NCBI RefSeq assembly: GCF_001465595.2
Contig: NZ_CP013481.2
Span: 1,612,001 to 1,676,000 of the forward strand
DNA from: Pandoraea apista
GTDB lineage: Bacteria > Pseudomonadota > Gammaproteobacteria > Burkholderiales > Burkholderiaceae
DNA: 64,000 nt
Direction of reading: 5' to 3'
Below the pieces are notes generated by a model. It did no database searches, was not told where the DNA came from, and saw only the letters and a list, made by a program, of their open reading frames with translations. Shown here one piece after another: positions 60,232 to 64,000 of this stretch; positions within the stretch are counted from its first letter, which is position 1; each line of letters opens with the position of its first letter. Position numbers and translations under genes: made by a program.

Positions 60232-61452
60232 ATGCTGAAGCTCGATTTCCATCCCTCGGGTCGCCATTTCCTGCAGATCCCTGGCCCCAGCCCGGTGCCC
60301 GATCGCATTCTGCGCGCCATGAGCTACCCGACGATCGATCACCGCGGTCCGGAATTCGGCGCGCTCGGTCGCAAGGTGCTGGCCGACATCAAGAAGATTT
60401 TCAAGACGGAACAGCCGGTCGTGATCTATCCGGCGTCGGGCACGGGGGCATGGGAAGCCGCGCTGACGAACACGCTCTCGCCCGGCGATCATGTGCTTAT
60501 GTTCGAGACCGGGCACTTCTCCACGCTCTGGAAGAAGATGGCCGAGAATCTGGGACTGAAGCCAGAGTTCATCGGCCTGCCGGGTACCGATGGCTGGCGT
60601 CGCGGCGTGCAGCCGGACATGATTGAATCGCGTCTGCGCGCCGACACCGCACATGACATCAAGGCCGTGTGCGTCGTGCACAACGAAACCTCCACCGGCG
60701 TTACGTCGGACATCGCGGCGGTGCGTCGCGCCATCGACGCGGCCGGACATCCCGCGTTGCTGCTCGTCGACACGATCTCGGGCCTCGGTTCGGCTGATTA
60801 CCGTCACGACGAATGGGGCGTGGACGTGACCGTCTCGGGCTCGCAAAAGGGCCTGATGCTGCCGCCGGGGATCAGCTTCAATGCGGTCTCTCCCAAGGCG
60901 CTCGAGGCGGGGCGTCACGCCAGGCTGCCGCGCGCCTTCTGGGGCTGGCAAGAGATCATCGAAGCGAACAAGAACGGTTACTGGCCGTACACGCCGAACA
61001 CGAATCTGCTGTACGGCCTGTCGGAAGCGTTGGACATGATTCTCGAAGAGGGGCTGGACAACGTGTTCGCACGTCACCAGCGACTGGCCGAAGCCACGCG
61101 CCGCGCCGTGCGTGCGTGGGGTCTCGAGATTCAGTGTCAGGACCCGGCCGTGTACAGCCCGGTGCTCACCGGTGTGGTCATGCCACAGGGGGTGGATGCC
61201 GACGAGGTGCGCAAGCGTATCTACGAACGATTCGATATGTCGCTCGGGCAGGCGCTCGGCAAGATTCGCGGCACGATGTTCCGTATCGGCCATCTGGGCG
61301 ACTGCAACGACCTCACGCTCATGGCGACGCTCGCGGGTTGCGAAATGGGGCTTCAGATTTCCGGTGTGAAACTCGCCGGTTCGGGTGTCGTCGCCGCGAT
61401 GGACTATCTGGCGCAGGCAAAAGACACGCCGTCGTTAAAGGTGGCCGCCTGA
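60232..61452 (+). CDS. Class V aminotransferase (serine/alanine-glyoxylate type)
   Basis: A 406-residue PLP enzyme transferring an amino group to glyoxylate or hydroxypyruvate. The catalytic Lys206 lies in 'SGSQKGLMLPPG'. 'LQIPGPSPVPDRILRAMSYP', 'VVIYPASGTGAWEAALTNTL', 'VHNETSTGVTSDI' and 'LLLVDTISGLGSADYRHDEW' are family signatures. The ATG has GAGGAGAG upstream; the frame is open to 60184 but the start there falls in the operator. It begins an operon with an ACS-type transporter and an FAD-linked hydroxyacid dehydrogenase, so the pathway probably handles glyoxylate, hydroxypyruvate or glycerate-like compounds. Confidence 0.88.
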   Translation: MLKLDFHPSGRHFLQIPGPSPVPDRILRAMSYPTIDHRGPEFGALGRKVLADIKKIFKTEQPVVIYPASGTGAWEAALTNTLSPGDHVLMFETGHFSTLWKKMAENLGLKPEFIGLPGTDGWRRGVQPDMIESRLRADTAHDIKAVCVVHNETSTGVTSDIAAVRRAIDAAGHPALLLVDTISGLGSADYRHDEWGVDVTVSGSQKGLMLPPGISFNAVSPKALEAGRHARLPRAFWGWQEIIEANKNGYWPYTPNTNLLYGLSEALDMILEEGLDNVFARHQRLAEATRRAVRAWGLEIQCQDPAVYSPVLTGVVMPQGVDADEVRKRIYERFDMSLGQALGKIRGTMFRIGHLGDCNDLTLMATLAGCEMGLQISGVKLAGSGVVAAMDYLAQAKDTPSLKVAA

Positions 61453-61538
61453 TCTGCCGTTAGTTGTCCTAACCAGGAGACGAGGGTGCCGTTGCCGTAA
61501 TCGGTGTCCTTGCAGTGAACGCTTTAATTGTCATTCAT

Positions 61539-61575
61539 GCGTCACAGGGCTTCCGTACAGAAGAGCCCGTGACGC
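61539..61575 (+). terminator. Intercistronic hairpin between aminotransferase and transporter
   Basis: GCGTCAC and GGGCT (61539-61551, one bulged A) pair with AGCCC and GTGACGC (61564-61575). No T-run follows. It could attenuate or stabilise the mRNA in the 189-bp gap 61453-61641, in which I see nothing else. Confidence 0.5.
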
Positions 61576-61641
61576 AGCAACACCTTTTGCGCTGCCGGCA
61601 CGCTGCGGGCGCGCTTCACAGGATGTTTCAGGAGACATGCA

Positions 61642-62919
61642 ATGAAGCTTTTCAAAGCGACACGGGTCGTGCTGGTGATGCTATGCGTCATGTATTTCAT
61701 CACCTACCTCGATCGTGTCAACGTCAGTACGGCTGCGGCCGGCTTCGGCAAGGAATTCAATCTCAACAAGACCGAAATCGGTCTCGTCTTCTCCGCTTTT
61801 GCTTATCCCTACCTTGTTTTCCAAATCATCGGCGGCTGGGTGAGCGATCGCTTTGGTGCGAAGCGTACGCTGCTCGTATGCGGCGCATTGTGGGCCGTTG
61901 CGACCATTCTCACCGGTATGGCGGGGGGGCTCGTTACGCTGTTGTTGGCGCGTTTGCTGCTCGGTCTCGGTGAAGGGGCTACGTTCCCGGCCGCCACGTC
62001 GGCCATGTCGCGCTGGATTCCGAAAGAGAAGCGCGGTTTCGCTCAGGGGATTACGCACGCGGCGTCGCGCATCGGCAATGCCGTGGCGCCGGCCGTGGTG
62101 GTATTCATCATGGCAACGCACGGCTGGCGCGAGTCCTTTTATCTGTGCGGTATCGTGAGTCTCGTTTGGGTGGTGCTGTGGGGCTTCACGTTCACGGAAC
62201 GTCCGCAAGATCATCCGCGCATTACGACAGAAGAACTCGCGGTGCTGCCCGCCCTGAAGGCCAAGAGTGCATCGGTGCCGTGGGGGCCGCTGTTCAAGCG
62301 CATGATGCCGGTCACGATCGTGTACTTCTGCTACGGCTGGACGTTGTGGCTGTTCCTGTCGTGGATTCCGCAGTACTTCCTGCACAGCTATGACCTCGAT
62401 CTGAAGAAGTCTGCGTTGTTCGCGTCGAGCGTGTTCTTCGCCGGTGTGGTGGGCGATACGCTCGGCGGGATCGTCACCGATAAGCTGTACGAGCGCACGG
62501 GCAGTCTGAAGCGCGCACGTAGCTGGATGGTGTCCGTGTGCATGCTGCTTACGCTGATTTCGCTAGTGCCGATGATGTTCACGCACCATCTGTACGTGTC
62601 GATGGCCTGTCTGGCGTTCGGCTTCTTCTTCGCCGAAATGACGATCGGCCCGATGTGGGCGATCCCGATGGACGTGGCGCCGGAATATTCGGGCACGGCC
62701 AGCGGCATGATGAATACCGGCTCGGCGCTGGCGGCGATTCTCTCGCCGGTAATTTCGGGCTACCTCATCGATCGCACGGGCAACTGGGAACTGCCGTTCG
62801 TCGGCAGCATGATCCTGATGGCTGTCGGTGTGGTGCTGGCCTTCCGCATGCAACCCGAGAGCAAGTTCTCGATGGCCGGCGATGCCGCCAAACCGAGCAA
62901 CGCCCGTCAGCCTGCCTGA
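61642..62919 (+). CDS. MFS transporter, anion:cation symporter (ACS) family
   Basis: A 425-residue, 12-segment importer of organic anions. 'ITYLDRVNVSTAAAGFGKEF' in the first segment and motif A 'GWVSDRFGAKR' are clear, with 'LLGLGEGATFPAATSAMSRW' and 'ITHAASRIGNAVAPAVVVFI' typical of ACS members carrying hexuronates, glucarate, phthalate or similar acids. It is expressed with an aminotransferase and a 2-hydroxyacid dehydrogenase, so a hydroxy acid such as glycerate or glycolate is plausible. AGGAG precedes the ATG. Confidence 0.9.
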   Translation: MKLFKATRVVLVMLCVMYFITYLDRVNVSTAAAGFGKEFNLNKTEIGLVFSAFAYPYLVFQIIGGWVSDRFGAKRTLLVCGALWAVATILTGMAGGLVTLLLARLLLGLGEGATFPAATSAMSRWIPKEKRGFAQGITHAASRIGNAVAPAVVVFIMATHGWRESFYLCGIVSLVWVVLWGFTFTERPQDHPRITTEELAVLPALKAKSASVPWGPLFKRMMPVTIVYFCYGWTLWLFLSWIPQYFLHSYDLDLKKSALFASSVFFAGVVGDTLGGIVTDKLYERTGSLKRARSWMVSVCMLLTLISLVPMMFTHHLYVSMACLAFGFFFAEMTIGPMWAIPMDVAPEYSGTASGMMNTGSALAAILSPVISGYLIDRTGNWELPFVGSMILMAVGVVLAFRMQPESKFSMAGDAAKPSNARQPA

Positions 62920-62936
62920 CGCGCGCAGGGGGCTCG

Positions 62937-62970
62937 CCTGAGCGTCCCTTCGCCGAGGGGGACGCTCAGG
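62937..62970 (+). terminator. Hairpin after the ACS transporter gene
   Basis: CCTGAGCGTCCC (62937-62948) pairs perfectly with GGGACGCTCAGG (62959-62970). No T-run follows. It may stop part of the transcription before the next gene. Confidence 0.55.
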
Positions 62971-63082
62971 GCGGCACCCGCAGCAACTGCAAACCACCTG
63001 CCGGGCGGGCTCGCGCCTGCCGCAGCAGGCCCGCCACATGCCGACTCGTGATCGGAACGGCCAGCCTAACGCCAGCAACATC

Positions 63083-64000
63083 ATGAATCCCCAATCGAAC
63101 GCCCGCGCCAATTCTCATGCGAATCTCATCAGCCAGCCCGTGCATCTGATGCCGATGCAGCGGGGCGGGGTGGCCCTCACGCCTTTGCAGGATCGTTTGC
63201 GCCGCGAGATGCGTGGCGACGTGCGCTTCGATCGCGCGAGCCGTGGCCGCTATGCGACCGATGCGTCGATCTATCAGATCTTCCCGATCGGCGTGGTCGT
63301 GCCACGCGATCAGGAGGACCTGATTCGTGCGCTGGACATTGCGCGAGACCAGCAGGTGCCGGTGCTCGCGCGCGGTGCAGGTACAAGCCAGTGCGGCCAG
63401 ACCATCGGCGAGGCGCTTGTTATTGACAACAGCAAATGGCTCAACCGCGTGGTGGCGTTCGACCCCGAGGCGCGCACCGTTACCGTCGAGCCGGGTATCG
63501 TGCTCGATCACCTGAACGCGTGGCTCAAGCCGCACGGCCTGTGGTTCCCGGTCGACGTGTCGACCGCAGCACAGTGCACTATCGGCGGAATGACAGGCAA
63601 CAACTCCTGCGGCTCGCGCTCACTCGAGTACGGCAATATGGTGCACAACGTGCTGTCCATCGATGCGGTGCTCGCCGATGGCGCGCAATTGCACTTCGGT
63701 TCGCTGCATACGCCGCCCGCCGACGCCCGCACTCAGGCCATTCTCGCGAGCGTTCATGAGATTGCCGTGCGCGAGCGCGACGAACTGCGCGAGCGCGTGC
63801 CGCGCGTATTGCGCCGCGTGGCGGGCTACAACCTCGATCTGTTCGATTGCCTCAATCCGCGCGCGTATACGGACGACGGTGTCGCCAACCTGTCGCATCT
63901 GCTGGTCGGCTCGGAGGGCACGCTGGCGTACAGCCGTCAGATCACGCTCAAGCTTGTACCGCTGCCTGTGCACAAGACGCTCGGCGTGGTGAATTTCCCC
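63083..64000 (+). CDS. FAD-linked 2-hydroxyacid dehydrogenase, N-terminal part (3' end outside window)
   Basis: 306 codons in frame without a stop run to the window edge. The protein has an FAD-binding-4/PCMH domain: 'IFPIGVVVPRDQEDLIRALD', 'PVLARGAGTSQCGQTIGEAL', 'VDVSTAAQCTIGGMTGNNSC', and 'LSHLLVGSEGTLAYSRQIT'. This matches large bacterial D-2-hydroxyacid (D-lactate/glycolate) dehydrogenases, which usually continue with an oxidase C-domain and often a 4Fe-4S domain, not visible here. Its position after the aminotransferase and transporter supports a hydroxyacid-oxidation role. The ATG at 63083 is assumed; the upstream ribosome site is weak. Confidence 0.85.
   Translation, partial: MNPQSNARANSHANLISQPVHLMPMQRGGVALTPLQDRLRREMRGDVRFDRASRGRYATDASIYQIFPIGVVVPRDQEDLIRALDIARDQQVPVLARGAGTSQCGQTIGEALVIDNSKWLNRVVAFDPEARTVTVEPGIVLDHLNAWLKPHGLWFPVDVSTAAQCTIGGMTGNNSCGSRSLEYGNMVHNVLSIDAVLADGAQLHFGSLHTPPADARTQAILASVHEIAVRERDELRERVPRVLRRVAGYNLDLFDCLNPRAYTDDGVANLSHLLVGSEGTLAYSRQITLKLVPLPVHKTLGVVNFP

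Overview
The window is about 63-65% GC with dense, short-spaced genes and leaderless gaps, and it looks like a chromosome segment from a Burkholderiaceae beta-proteobacterium. The mix of FabV-type enoyl-ACP reductase, OmpC-type 'Burkholderia' porin, histidine-utilisation genes, several DHA2 efflux pumps and many ABC/MFS uptake cassettes fits Pandoraea or a close relative of Burkholderia/Cupriavidus. This is an inference from gene content; no 16S or core marker is present. No insertion sequence, phage, CRISPR array or integrase was seen.

Layout. 1-3577: tail of an IclR regulator, then a histidine-type amino acid ABC transporter (binding protein, permease, ATPase) and hutG, closed by a perfect hairpin terminator. 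3626-9114: msrA, two unrecognised genes, a DHA2 multidrug transporter and fabV. 9138-17398: a housekeeping stretch (DUF72, Cfa-type methyltransferase, pdxH, AsmA-like, tcdA, fadD). 17808-18116: two identical tRNA-Arg(ACG) genes 232 bp apart. 18286-23499: an EmrAB/OMF tripartite efflux operon with a divergent TetR/CerR regulator and a well-defined shared promoter. 23577-28914: amino acid permease, porin, Lrp regulator, FMN 2-hydroxyacid oxidase and a glycine-zipper protein. 29048-35880: a LysR-controlled MHS transporter with an orphan ModA-like binding protein, an amidase, and small conserved genes.

36061-47611 is the most interesting accessory block. On the minus strand are an LLM flavin monooxygenase, a class II aldolase, two SsuA/TauA/NrtA-type binding proteins, a permease, an ATPase and a membrane-anchored cytochrome c. 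Divergently, on the plus strand, are an acyl-CoA-dehydrogenase-fold flavoprotein, a thiol dioxygenase whose Ser-x-His-x-Tyr and Gln residues point to 3-mercaptopropionate dioxygenase, and a four-domain rhodanese. Together they look like an organosulfur uptake, C-S cleavage and sulfur-handling island.

47790-49718: a GT9-like glycosyltransferase, a DUF1801 gene and a non-coding stretch with a long inverted repeat and an 18-bp tandem repeat. 49719-58290: gabD, a complete LivKHMGF-type ABC transporter and an iron-dependent alcohol dehydrogenase read as one minus-strand operon. An IclR gene is divergent from it, and three 19-bp-spaced repeats lie over a clear sigma70 promoter. The enzyme pair suggests an omega-hydroxyacid such as 4-hydroxybutyrate as substrate. 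58541-64000: a flavodoxin-fold protein, a GntR regulator with two matching palindromes, a serine/alanine-glyoxylate aminotransferase, an ACS-family MFS transporter and the start of an FAD-linked 2-hydroxyacid dehydrogenase cut by the window edge.
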